DNA of 23,675 nucleotides from Bacillota bacterium (lineage in GTDB: Bacteria > Bacillota > Clostridia > Acetivibrionales > DSM-1351): positions 1 to 23,675 of the forward strand of contig JAEYTP010000132.1 in NCBI GenBank assembly GCA_023433945.1, written 5' to 3'. Within the stretch, counting starts at the first letter, position 1, and each line of letters starts with the position of its first letter. The notes beneath the pieces were generated by a model. The model did not search any database. It was given only the letters and a program-made list of their open reading frames with translations, and had not been told where the DNA came from. The position numbers and the translations under genes are program-made. Shown one piece after another: positions 1 through 7,351 of the stretch.

Positions 1-374
1 GACCTAAAACTGGATTTTCGGCAAATAAAGTCCCAAATTCATTCCAAATTAAGCAACTTTGCATGCCATACCAATGAATTTGGGACCTAAAACTGAATTT
101 TGGGCTAAAAAAGTCCCAAATTCAACCCCAATTAGGCAACTTTGCATGGCGTACCAATGAATTTGGGACCTGTAACTGGATTTTGGCCAAAAAAAGTCCC
201 AAATTCATTCCAAATTAAGCAACTTTGCATGCCATACCAATTAATTTGGGACCTAAAACTGGATTTTCGGCAAATAAAGTCCCAAATTCATTCCAAATTA
301 AGCAACTTTGCATGCCATACCAATGAATTTGGGACCTAAAACTGAATTTTGGGCTAAAAAAGTCCCAAATTCAA
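1..374. repeat. 83-bp tandem repeat array with alternating inverted repeats
   Basis: Units start at 1, 84, 167, 250 and 333, giving four full copies and a half copy of exactly 83 bp. The array probably continues left of the window. Copies 1 and 4 are identical and copy 5 matches the first half of copy 2, so positions 1-125 equal 250-374: a 249-bp (three-unit) higher-order repeat. Every unit carries GTCCCAAATTC and its reverse complement GAATTTGGGAC, alternating along the array (30-40, 76-86, 113-123, 159-169 and so on). In copies 1 and 4 the arms extend to 14 bp (30-43 with 73-86). Either neighbouring pair could form a hairpin. No convincing gene is seen in it. Confidence 0.95.
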
Positions 375-408
375 TATAGTGATTATTGCCTGTGCCAAAC
401 TCGGCTTA

Positions 409-489
409 GCTTGCCTATGCTAAACCCCTGCTTCGCTTGCCTCTGCTAAAACCACAGCTATGCTTGCCTCTGCTAAAACCACAGCTATG
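409..489. repeat. 27-bp short tandem repeat, about three copies
   Basis: A 26-bp copy (409-434) is followed by a 27-bp copy (435-461) and most of another (462-488), all beginning GCTTGCCT and containing GCTAAA. The last two copies are identical over their shared length. The array sits in a gene-free stretch between the 83-bp array and the hairpin at 548-593. No function is evident. Confidence 0.85.
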
Positions 490-545
490 CTTGCATTTAA
501 GATAATTCATTTGTTCTAAAGATTGATTTAGCCATATAAAGAAAT

Positions 546-593
546 AAAAAAATGTCAGCAGTCGAAGATAAGTTACTGACTGCTGACATTTTT
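546..593 (-). terminator. Strong intrinsic terminator hairpin
   Basis: A perfect 16-bp stem (548-563 with 578-593) surrounds a 14-nt loop. Read on the minus strand the stem is followed by a run of seven T (complement of 546-552). It lies about 225 bp beyond the stop of the FMN-binding lipoprotein gene and probably ends that minus-strand operon. The T run on the plus side is shorter, so it may also act weakly in the other direction. Confidence 0.8.
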
Positions 594-599
594 CTGCTT

Positions 600-830
600 A
601 AGCTTTTAGATAAAATAATCCTTAGCTAATCTCATTTTTTAACTAATTTTATCCTTAGCTAATCTTAATTTATAGTTGATTTTATTATCATCCACTTTAG
701 TTATTAGCTAATTCTATCTTTAGTCACTTTAATTATTAGCTAACTCTATACCTAACCAAATTTGATTTTGAACTAATTTTATCATTAGCTAACCTTATTT
801 TTAACTAATAGCTTAAGTTATTTAGCTTTT
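600..830. repeat. Degenerate AT-rich direct repeats downstream of the FMN-lipoprotein gene
   Basis: The core TTAGCTAA recurs at about 622, 655, 704, 736, 785 and, as TTAGCT, at 822. Spacings are 33, 49, 32, 49 and 37 bp, suggesting an older composite unit of about 81 bp. The copy at 822 lies inside the coding sequence (its codons for Ala-Lys-stop read GCTAAATAA on the minus strand). The array therefore appears to begin at the 3' end of the gene and runs toward the terminator at 546-593. The copies are quite diverged. Confidence 0.65.
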
Positions 831-1318
831 GCAAGAGCTCTTTCTGCTGCAATTGTCCAATTCTTTGTGCTTACTGTAGCACCAGCAATAGTATCAACCA
901 TTGGGCTCTGCTTTTCTACCATTCTTTTTGCCATGGTAAATCTGTCTTCCTTGAGATTTGGATATACCTTACCATCATGTGTTTTACCATCAAACATTGT
1001 GTAGTCTATTTCCGCTCCATTTTTGTCCAATCTCTTAAGTGTGACATCTGCAATTTTACCATCTTTAACAGTAACTATCGCTTCCTCTTGCCCATAATCC
1101 CAAGGATCAGCTTTAGCATCGTAGGTGCCATCCTTGTACATACCTGTTGCTGCTGTAGAACTTGATGAACCTGTGTTAGTAGATTGGCTGTTTGTGCTGG
1201 AATGTCCAGAAGAATTGCCCTGTGTTGTAGAGTTGCCAGGTTGACCACTCTTAGTAGAGCAAGCTGTCAAGCCAATTGCTAAAGCAATGGCTAATATTAC
1301 AGCTAATTGTCTTTTCAT
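818..1318 (-). CDS. FMN-binding domain lipoprotein
   Basis: A 166-residue predicted lipoprotein. It starts with a lipoprotein signal peptide ending in the lipobox LTAC (Cys20), followed by a Ser/Thr/Gly/Asn-rich linker (about 21-58). An FMN-binding domain (PF04205-like) occupies about residues 60-160. Near the C-terminus is DTIAGATVST (142-151), which matches the D-x-x-x-G-A-T flavinylation motif to which ApbE-type transferases attach FMN on the Thr (Thr148). It probably carries covalent FMN on the outer face of the membrane and passes electrons, but the partner is unknown. The ATG has a good AGGAGG site nine bases upstream. The small lipoprotein gene at 1343-1603 lies 24 bp upstream and is probably co-transcribed. 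No apbE or Rnf/Nqr gene lies in the window. Confidence 0.88.
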   Translation of the reverse strand: MKRQLAVILAIALAIGLTACSTKSGQPGNSTTQGNSSGHSSTNSQSTNTGSSSSTAATGMYKDGTYDAKADPWDYGQEEAIVTVKDGKIADVTLKRLDKNGAEIDYTMFDGKTHDGKVYPNLKEDRFTMAKRMVEKQSPMVDTIAGATVSTKNWTIAAERALAKAK

Positions 1319-1342
1319 GTAAATGATTCCTCCTGTTCACAC

Positions 1343-1603
1343 CTATTTCATTGTAGAATTTGATGGTGTTGTTGCAGTTCCATGTGTTGTAGATCCAGAT
1401 GCTGTACCAGGTGCTGTTGTTATTGGCGCTGTAGTAGTACCAGGGGTAATAGTGGCTGTTCCAGGTGTAGTAGTATTACCTGGCATATTAGTGCTAGTAC
1501 CTGGCATTGTAGTACTTGTCCCTGGTTCTTTTGTGGTTGTAGTACAAGCTGCGAGGCAAACTGCCAATGCTACAGCTGTAATAACTGCTAAAAATTTTTT
1601 CAT
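1343..1603 (-). CDS. Small Thr/Pro/Gly-rich lipoprotein
   Basis: An 86-residue protein with a clear lipoprotein signal peptide (MKKFLAVITAVALAV, lipobox LAAC, Cys20). After it comes only a low-complexity tail built from variants of P-G-T-x-T-T, about eight imperfect copies. No folded domain is recognisable. The signal peptide closely resembles that of the downstream FMN lipoprotein (MKRQLAVILAIALAI, then LTAC), so the two may share an origin by partial duplication, with this one lacking the FMN domain. The RBS AAGGAGG is strong and the start is ATG. The tail is probably an extended, exported, surface-anchored polymer. The function is unknown. Confidence 0.72.
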   Translation of the reverse strand: MKKFLAVITAVALAVCLAACTTTTKEPGTSTTMPGTSTNMPGNTTTPGTATITPGTTTAPITTAPGTASGSTTHGTATTPSNSTMK

Positions 1604-1670
1604 TAAATTTTTCCTCCTTATTTTTTAGGTATATACTATAAGTTAAAATTATTAACCTATATTCACTTTT

Positions 1671-1940
1671 TAATGTCTTTCTTCTGATTTACGTTTTATT
1701 CATCTATCAATGTCTTTCTTTTAATTTACCTTTTATTCATCTATCAATGTCTTTCTTCTAATTACCTTTTATTCATCTATCAATGTCTTCTTCTAATTAC
1801 CTTTTATTCATCTATCAATGTCTTTCTTCTGATTTGCCTTTTATTCATCTATCAATTTCTTTCTTCTGATTTACCTTTTATTCATCTATCAATGTCTTTC
1901 TTCTGTTTTACCATCAATGTCTTTCTTCTGATTTAGCCAT
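1671..1940. repeat. 37-bp tandem repeat spanning the stop codon of the DUF3243 gene
   Basis: Copies begin at 1671, 1708, 1745, 1781, 1816, 1853 and 1890, with a last copy at 1915. Periods are 37, 37, 36, 35, 37, 37 and 25. The copy at 1915-1940 is the coding 3' end itself: on the minus strand it encodes MAKSEERH and the TGA. The copies outside the gene repeat this Lys-Ser-Glu-Glu-Arg-His-stop segment plus an extra piece containing ATGAATAAAAGG. The period is not a multiple of three, so reading frame is not conserved. Confidence 0.92.
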
Positions 1941-2186
1941 TTTTACAATCATATTAGTTAAGTGCCTGCGTTCCTGGTCATCCCCTGCCCTCCATAATTC
2001 CTGGAGAAGTCTTTGCTGCTTGTTCTCCGGGTCCACAAAGGCATTGAGCATATCCCCCACTTTAACTCCTATTTTCTCAATAGTATTGTCAGACATGCCA
2101 ACCGCTTCTCCTAAATCTATTGCCTTTCCAAGTGCTGCTTTCCATTTGTCCCAATCTCTAAAAGTTTCAATATTATTTAGGTCCAA
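1914..2186 (-). CDS. DUF3243 family protein (YmfJ-like)
   Basis: A 90-residue soluble protein without signal peptide. Its pattern (WDKWKAALGKAI, then GMSDNTIEKIGVKVGDMLN, then VDPENKQQRLLQELW and GDDQERRHLTNMIVKM) matches the small Firmicute family DUF3243 typified by Bacillus YmfJ. The molecular function of this family is not established. The start codon is TTG, chosen because a strong GGAGG site lies nine bases upstream and no better ATG exists. It is transcribed divergently from the aminotransferase gene. Its last codons and stop are the first unit of the 37-bp array that follows. Confidence 0.85.
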   Translation of the reverse strand: MDLNNIETFRDWDKWKAALGKAIDLGEAVGMSDNTIEKIGVKVGDMLNAFVDPENKQQRLLQELWRAGDDQERRHLTNMIVKMAKSEERH

Positions 2187-2265
2187 TAAAATCTTCCTCC
2201 AATCTGCTACTTTTATTATGAGTTAAAAAACTAAATATATACAAAAGCGCTTTTATTTTGCGAAA

Positions 2266-2294
2266 TTGTTATGTAAAATATTTATTAATATTAT
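2266..2294 (+). promoter_or_regulatory. Candidate sigma-A promoter for the aminotransferase gene
   Basis: TTGTTA (2266-2271), a 17-bp spacer and TATTAT (2289-2294) lie just upstream of an RBS (GAAAGGA, 2302-2308) and the ATG at 2320. The transcript would have a very short leader. Spacing and position fit, but the boxes are not perfect matches. Confidence 0.4.
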
Positions 2295-2319
2295 AAAAAT
2301 TGAAAGGATTGAGTAATAA

Positions 2320-3483
2320 ATGCATTTTTCCAAAAGAATGGATGGATTATCCTCCGCAATATTTTCGCAATTACATATAAAAAAAAGTGAACTATTAAAA
2401 AATAATAGACAAGTTATAGATTTCAGCATTGGTACTCCTGACTTGCCACCCGCAAAGCACGTCATTGATGTTTTATCACACGAATGCTCAAAATTGGAAA
2501 ATTATAAATATGCAATTAATGATCTTCCAGAGCTTACAGAAGCAGCAATAAGATGGTATGAGAGACGATATGGTGTATCTCTTGAGAAGGATGAGGTTGT
2601 ATCTATGATGGGCTCTCAGGATGGATTGTCACACATTGCTTTGACAATTTCTGACCCAGGGGAAATTGTAATGGTGCCCGATCCATGCTACCCAATCTTT
2701 GAAGTAGGACCAAAACTCGCATGTGCCAACATCTACAAAATGCCTTTACTGCGCAAGAATAACTTTTTAATTGATTTTGACAGCATAGATGCAACGGTAG
2801 CACATAACGCCAGGCTGATGATAGTTTCCTATCCCAATAATCCTGTTACAGCAACTGCCCCTCCAGAATTCTATGAAAAGCTCATTTGGTTTGCCAAGAA
2901 ATATGAAATTATTGTTCTGAATGATAATGCATACAGTGAACTGATTTTCGACGGCAATATAGGTACAAGCTTTTTGAGTTTCAAGGGTGCGAAAGATATA
3001 GGAGTTGAGTTCAACTCACTCTCAAAGTCTCATAATATGCCCGGTTGTAGAATTTCTTTTGCACTTGGGAATAAGAAAATAGTTGGACAGCTAAAAACCA
3101 TTAAATCTCATCTTGATTATGGCGTATTTCTGCCTGTGCAAAGAGCAGCAATTGCAGCCTTAGATGGTCCTCAGGATTGTGTTGAGCTTACCAGACGTAC
3201 ATATGAAAAAAGAAGAAATGTATTATATAAAGCATTTAACGATATTGGCTGGAAAATTGATAAAACACCAGCAACAATGTTCTCATGGCTCCCGCTACCA
3301 GAGGGATATAGTTCTTCGGTAGATTTTACAATGGAATTAATTGATAAGACTGGTGTCATAGTAGTTCCCGGTTCAAGCTTTGGGGATAGTGGTAATGGCT
3401 TTGTGAGACTTGCAATGGTTGAATCAGAGGAAAGAATTATTATAGCCGCAAATGAAATTAAAAACAGCGGGATGTTACGCTGA
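2320..3483 (+). CDS. PLP-dependent class I/II aminotransferase (LL-DAP aminotransferase-like)
   Basis: A 387-residue fold-type I aminotransferase, cytoplasmic and of full family length. Visible motifs are the N-terminal GTPDLPP (39-44), GSQDG (98-102) for cofactor phosphate binding, PDPCYP (120-125), YPNNPV (171-176), NDNAYSEL (201-208) and the PLP-lysine motif SLSKSHNMPG with Lys236. The motif set is closest to LL-diaminopimelate or aspartate/aromatic aminotransferases of the DapL/PatA type. The amino donor cannot be fixed from sequence. The usual NMxGWR is NMPGCR here, with Cys in place of Trp. It stands alone on the plus strand. The codons for Met-Leu-Arg and the TGA stop are repeated in tandem directly downstream. 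Confidence 0.9.
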   Translation: MHFSKRMDGLSSAIFSQLHIKKSELLKNNRQVIDFSIGTPDLPPAKHVIDVLSHECSKLENYKYAINDLPELTEAAIRWYERRYGVSLEKDEVVSMMGSQDGLSHIALTISDPGEIVMVPDPCYPIFEVGPKLACANIYKMPLLRKNNFLIDFDSIDATVAHNARLMIVSYPNNPVTATAPPEFYEKLIWFAKKYEIIVLNDNAYSELIFDGNIGTSFLSFKGAKDIGVEFNSLSKSHNMPGCRISFALGNKKIVGQLKTIKSHLDYGVFLPVQRAAIAALDGPQDCVELTRRTYEKRRNVLYKAFNDIGWKIDKTPATMFSWLPLPEGYSSSVDFTMELIDKTGVIVVPGSSFGDSGNGFVRLAMVESEERIIIAANEIKNSGMLR

Positions 3484-3590
3484 ACTTTACTAAAGGGTGA
3501 GATGTTACGCTGAACTTTACTAAAAGGTGAGATGTTACGCTGAACTTTACTAAAAGATGGGATATTACGCTGACCCTTATATAAAAGGGC
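3471..3590 (+). repeat. 30-bp tandem repeat spanning the aminotransferase stop codon
   Basis: Units begin at 3471, 3501, 3531 and 3561, exactly 30 bp apart. The first three are nearly identical and the fourth is diverged. Each starts GATGTTACGCTGA, which in the gene encodes Met-Leu-Arg-stop. Because 30 is a multiple of three, the frame stays open between successive TGA codons until a TAG near 3606. Each later unit is also preceded by an AAGGTGAG-like Shine-Dalgarno sequence a few bases before its ATG, so each has the form SD-ATG-TTA-CGC-TGA. Confidence 0.95.
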
Positions 3591-3694
3591 GAGTTGTACA
3601 GCCGCATAGACAACATGCTAATCGTGTATCTAGTAATAAAGAACTTTTTTGGATTATTTGAGTATTATTTATTGCCTTCTTCATCCCATATGGG

Positions 3695-3860
3695 AATTAA
3701 GAGCTGCTTAATGGGGTAGCCAAAAAAACAATTAGGAGCTGATTACCTGGTTAGCCTAAACAAACAATTAAGAGCTGCTTAATGGGGTAGCCTAAACAAA
3801 TGCATTTTGGCTTTAAGTTTGGCAAGTAGTTATATACCCAATAAACAGCTCTTAATTTTT
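3695..3860 (+). repeat. Three 35-36-bp repeats ending in an inverted copy (possible terminator)
   Basis: Three direct copies begin AATTAAGAGCTG or close to it at 3695, 3730 and 3766 (periods 35 and 36) and carry TTAATGGGGTAGCC or close to it. At 3846-3857 lies CAGCTCTTAATT, the exact reverse complement of the 12-bp start of copies one and three, followed by TTTT. RNA from the plus strand could fold copy three (3766-3777) onto 3846-3857 around a loop of about 68 nt. This may end transcription from the aminotransferase gene. The rest of the gap 3484-3971 holds no gene that I can see. Confidence 0.65.
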
Positions 3861-3910
3861 GCTACAAGAGGATTTATAAAAGGAGGTTTAGCTCCGGAGT
3901 AATTAATTGT

Positions 3911-3982
3911 AATTCTACATTTATTCTAGCTCTACATTAATTCTAGCTCTACATTAATTAAAAACTCTTCATTAATTTAAGC
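3911..3982. repeat. 17-bp direct repeats at the 3' end of the SLH gene
   Basis: Copies of a CTCTACATTAATTCTAG-like unit begin at about 3913, 3930, 3947 and 3965 (periods 17, 17, 18). The last copy, CTCTTCATTAATTTAAG, contains the stop codon of the SLH protein gene (3972-3974, TAA on the minus strand). This is a shorter and weaker example of the stop-spanning repeats elsewhere in the window. Confidence 0.7.
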
Positions 3983-5918
3983 TGACAACTATCATTGAAA
4001 CCCTACCATTATTATCAAGCGGTCTGTCACAGTACAACTTAATACTTGAATATGTCTTGCCCACCTCAATATCTGAAAGGTTCTTTGAAGATAGAGTGCC
4101 CGAGTAACCCTTGAAGTACACTTTTACATCTGAATTCAATAAATAAACAAATCCATTGAGCTTTATTCTTTTTGTATCCATTGCTTGCACTATATATGAT
4201 TGAGCATCAGGGTTTTTTACCTGAATAAAAGTAGAAACATTATTGTTAAAGGTCTTCATATTTAGCACACTACCAACTGTTGCCCCAACAATCTCATTTT
4301 GACTGGAATAGGTATATCTATTTCCGCCCGCCATAAGAGAATACGTATAGCTATTAACCTTAATACCATCAGGTACTTGAATTGATTGCACCACACAATC
4401 CTTATTCTGTTGATTGAAAATATCATAGGTTACAATCACACATACATCGTCAAATACTCCAGTGGTAACGTAGTACCTTATCTTCCCGGCAGGGATTTTT
4501 CCATCGGGTAAATCGCTCCAACTTATGAGATTAACTGTTGAATCAGTGTAATTGTATACTTTTACATTGTCCGTTACATATCCAGCACCAAATTTTCTTT
4601 GATCCTTATCAATGTATATATCAGTTGGTGTAATCCCGCCAACAGCCATTAAAGTAGCCTTTTCACTGGTAAGCTCCGAATACTTAATCAGTGTCCACTT
4701 ATATGAGTTCGGGTCAGACTCTGTAATATAGGTCTTTTTTGTTCCATCTACTCTGAGCAAATCTACTGTATACTTTATCTTTCCATAATCGGCCGCATCA
4801 GTCGACATAGTGGTCTGAGTATTAACAACAAATGCGTATTCATCACAATTACTATCATCCGAATAAAAAGCATCAACTATTTTTCCGTCATAGCCAAGGA
4901 CAGCAGTAATACTGTCTCCAACTTTTAATGCATTTGCGCTGGTATTAAATTTATCAAGGTTTGCATAATCTCCCAATTCATAGCTTACATTATTAATCTG
5001 TATTGTATTAGGAGAAAACTTATTTGGTAGTATGCTTGTAATAGCACCTTGAACCTTGTTGTCTACTACAAGATAGTACATTAAGACATTCATCTTGTTA
5101 TACACCTCATAAACAACATCCTTATCCTTAATATCACTAATGGAAATATTCTCTCCCACAGTTGTTGTTACAGGGGTTGAGCTGTTATTTGTAGTATTTC
5201 TTAGGAAAGGGATTGCAGCATCAAACTTAATGCTTCCAAGCTTTTTAGTGGTAGCATTGAAGTTCATTGCAACTTCCGGCTTACTATACACCCAATTCGT
5301 AGAATCGCTTGTAATACCGGCAGAGTCAGCTAAGGTCTTGTCTGCATCCGCAGCATTATTTTTTTTGACATTTGTTGAAAGTAATCTATCGATCATTATA
5401 AGTGCCTGTTTTGTTGTAACAGCATTGGAGCTATTAAGACTAAAGCCTGTTGTAATTCCTAGGCTTTTTGCTTTATCAATGAAACCCTTTGGCCAACTGC
5501 CAACAATATCATTGTAGCCATATCCCAGAGCCTTTACCATTGCAGTGCAAAATTGAGCATATGTAATATTTTCGTCAGGTTTGAATTTGCCATCTGAAAG
5601 TGCAGATAAATAACCTAAACTTACGGATGCATTTATATATCCGCAAAGTTCCGATTTTACAGACACATCAGAGAACATACTAGAGACAGAAAGTGATTCG
5701 GCCAAATCCGTGTTTCCAGTGCTATTTACGATAAGCTTTGCAAATACTCCCCTGGACATGTTCCCATTTAGATTTAAATCAGCCGTATCTATTATTCCAT
5801 ATGTTCTGAGCTTTGCAAGTGAAGATTGGTAATCTGTTGCAGAGCTAGCAGCAAATGAAGAGCCAACACTTATAACCATTATAAATGCCAGTAGCAAGCT
5901 AAATAATTTTTTTCGCAT
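3972..5918 (-). CDS. Secreted protein with N-terminal S-layer homology (SLH) domains
   Basis: A 648-residue exported protein. A Sec signal peptide (MRKKLFSLLLAFIMVISVGS, then SFAAS, about 1-24) is followed by three SLH-like modules at roughly 30-70, 80-135 (with FSDV and GYLSALSDGKFKPDENITYA) and 138-185. SLH modules bind pyruvylated secondary cell-wall polymers, so the protein is probably cell-wall bound. The remaining 460 residues are rich in Asn, Ser, Thr, Tyr and Val and look like repeated beta-sandwich modules. I recognise no enzyme motif there. The first SLH module is the least typical. The ATG has an AGGGGGA site seven bases upstream. It is a single-gene unit bordered by repeats on both sides. 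Confidence 0.88.
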   Translation of the reverse strand: MRKKLFSLLLAFIMVISVGSSFAASSATDYQSSLAKLRTYGIIDTADLNLNGNMSRGVFAKLIVNSTGNTDLAESLSVSSMFSDVSVKSELCGYINASVSLGYLSALSDGKFKPDENITYAQFCTAMVKALGYGYNDIVGSWPKGFIDKAKSLGITTGFSLNSSNAVTTKQALIMIDRLLSTNVKKNNAADADKTLADSAGITSDSTNWVYSKPEVAMNFNATTKKLGSIKFDAAIPFLRNTTNNSSTPVTTTVGENISISDIKDKDVVYEVYNKMNVLMYYLVVDNKVQGAITSILPNKFSPNTIQINNVSYELGDYANLDKFNTSANALKVGDSITAVLGYDGKIVDAFYSDDSNCDEYAFVVNTQTTMSTDAADYGKIKYTVDLLRVDGTKKTYITESDPNSYKWTLIKYSELTSEKATLMAVGGITPTDIYIDKDQRKFGAGYVTDNVKVYNYTDSTVNLISWSDLPDGKIPAGKIRYYVTTGVFDDVCVIVTYDIFNQQNKDCVVQSIQVPDGIKVNSYTYSLMAGGNRYTYSSQNEIVGATVGSVLNMKTFNNNVSTFIQVKNPDAQSYIVQAMDTKRIKLNGFVYLLNSDVKVYFKGYSGTLSSKNLSDIEVGKTYSSIKLYCDRPLDNNGRVSMIVVSLN

Positions 5919-5971
5919 GAAATTTCCCCCTAATCCACAAATTTAATAAGTTTCCTTAAATACAGTTTTAT

Positions 5972-6195
5972 TTAAAATCTAAGAGCCTTTATTCGTACCT
6001 AAGCGCTCTATTCAAATCTAACATCCCTAATTCAAAACCAAGTGCTTTATTCAAAACTCAGGGCCTCTATTCCTCGATTCGAATTAAGCACCTCTATTCA
6101 AATCTAAGTACCTCTATTTGCTCTAAGTGCCTCTATTGAAATCTAACAGCCTCTATTCCAATCTAAGCCCACCTATTCAAATCTAAGTGCTTCTA
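5972..6195. repeat. 20-21-bp tandem repeat spanning the stop codon of the exporter permease gene
   Basis: About eleven copies of CTCTATTCAAATCTAAGTGC and variants fill the gap between the SLH gene and the permease gene. On the minus strand the coding 3' end GAAGCACTTAGATTTGAATAG (read in two parts: Glu-Ala-Leu-Arg and Phe-Glu-stop) is itself one copy, and the array continues from it. Most copies are 20 bp, so frame is lost after the stop. Divergence increases with distance from the gene. No hairpin terminator is obvious here. Confidence 0.92.
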
Positions 6196-7351
6196 TAGGA
6201 TTCAGTCTGGCTGCCTTATAGGCAGGGAATAATCCAAATACAACCCCTACCCCTAATGATATTCCGAATGAAAGCATAATCCAAAATGGCGAATATACTG
6301 GTGTTGTAATGTTGAAACCACCAATGATAAACTTAATACAAAAAAGTCCTATAGCAATTCCCGTAAGTCCACCGATTCCTGTAATCATTATGGCTTCAAT
6401 CAAAAATTGTACCATAATATTTTTCCTTTTTGCTCCAATTGCCTTTCTGATGCCTATTTCTCTGGTTCTCTCGGTTACAGAAACCAGCATAATATTCATA
6501 ATTCCAATTCCACCAACAATTAGTGAAATAGCTGCAATGCCTCCCAAAACAACCATCAGCGTTCCAGTTATTGAGTTAAGTGTTTCAAGTATTTGGGCCT
6601 GATTTGAAACCTTGAATGCATTCTCACTGGAATAAATATTTAGCATGTATGCTTCCAGCTTTGCCATCGCTGCATCGACCTTGGTAGCATCTGTAGCCTG
6701 AACCAGGAAAGAGCGTATGTTTGCATTTCGGCTAAGCCTCTGAGCAACGGTTACAGGTATAATAACGGTATCGTCCTCGGAGGAATCCTGTGAATTCGCA
6801 ATTTCCTGTAAAAGTCCAACAACGGTAAATATTTCACCATTAATTTTCATCGTCTGCCCAATGGGATTCTGCCCTTCAAACAAATCATTTGCAACAGCCG
6901 TACCTATAATGGCGGTTTTTAGCTTATAGTCATTATCAAAGGACAGTATAAAGCGTCCCGACTGAACATGTCTGCTTTTAATGGTCTCATAGTCCTCACT
7001 TGTACCAATAACAGAAGTAGTTCTGTTTTTTGTACCCGCCTTTAATGTCATACTACCCGACACAACCGGTGCTATCATGGATATTTCATCAGGATTATTC
7101 GCCGAAAATGCTTGTAATTCGCTATATGTTATATTTCTATTACTGTTTCTGCCCGTAATACTTATAGTAATAAGGTTACTACCCAGTCCTTCTATCTGGT
7201 CAGTTATGCTTTTGGTACTTCCTTGTGCAAAAGCAACTGCCGTGATAACAGAGCCTACTCCAATAATAACCCCTAACATTGTTAGGAAGGATCTGACTTT
7301 ATTATTTGCAATACTTTTCAAGGCCATTTTATAGGCTTGAAAAAAGCCCAT
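6173..7351 (-). CDS. ABC exporter permease, MacB/FtsX-like
   Basis: A 392-residue membrane permease. It has one N-terminal membrane helix (about 20-42, after KSIANNKVRSFLTMLGVIIG), a large extracytoplasmic MacB_PCD-type domain (about 43-260) and three C-terminal helices of the FtsX family (about 265-385). The coupling-helix motif VTERTREIGIRKAIGAKRKN precedes helix three. The protein ends with the family-typical NPIEALRFE. The start abuts the ATPase stop (TAAATG, no gap), and its RBS GGAGG lies inside the ATPase gene, so translation is coupled. With the ATPase and adaptor it forms a MacAB-like tripartite exporter. In Gram-positives such sets often export peptides or give resistance to antimicrobial peptides. 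The substrate here is unknown. Confidence 0.93.
   Translation of the reverse strand: MGFFQAYKMALKSIANNKVRSFLTMLGVIIGVGSVITAVAFAQGSTKSITDQIEGLGSNLITISITGRNSNRNITYSELQAFSANNPDEISMIAPVVSGSMTLKAGTKNRTTSVIGTSEDYETIKSRHVQSGRFILSFDNDYKLKTAIIGTAVANDLFEGQNPIGQTMKINGEIFTVVGLLQEIANSQDSSEDDTVIIPVTVAQRLSRNANIRSFLVQATDATKVDAAMAKLEAYMLNIYSSENAFKVSNQAQILETLNSITGTLMVVLGGIAAISLIVGGIGIMNIMLVSVTERTREIGIRKAIGAKRKNIMVQFLIEAIMITGIGGLTGIAIGLFCIKFIIGGFNITTPVYSPFWIMLSFGISLGVGVVFGLFPAYKAARLNPIEALRFE

Noticed and set aside
142..339. 65-residue plus-strand ORF in the 83-bp array
   Set aside because: It is only the translation of the repeat; there is no RBS and no family signal.
1..374. CRISPR-like array
   Set aside because: The units are contiguous 83-bp copies without unique spacers, and no cas gene is in the window.
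409..500. Minus-strand reading of the 27-bp repeat as a repeated IAVVLAEAS-like peptide
   Set aside because: A 27-bp period keeps any frame open. There is no proper start codon or RBS, and a stop follows soon.
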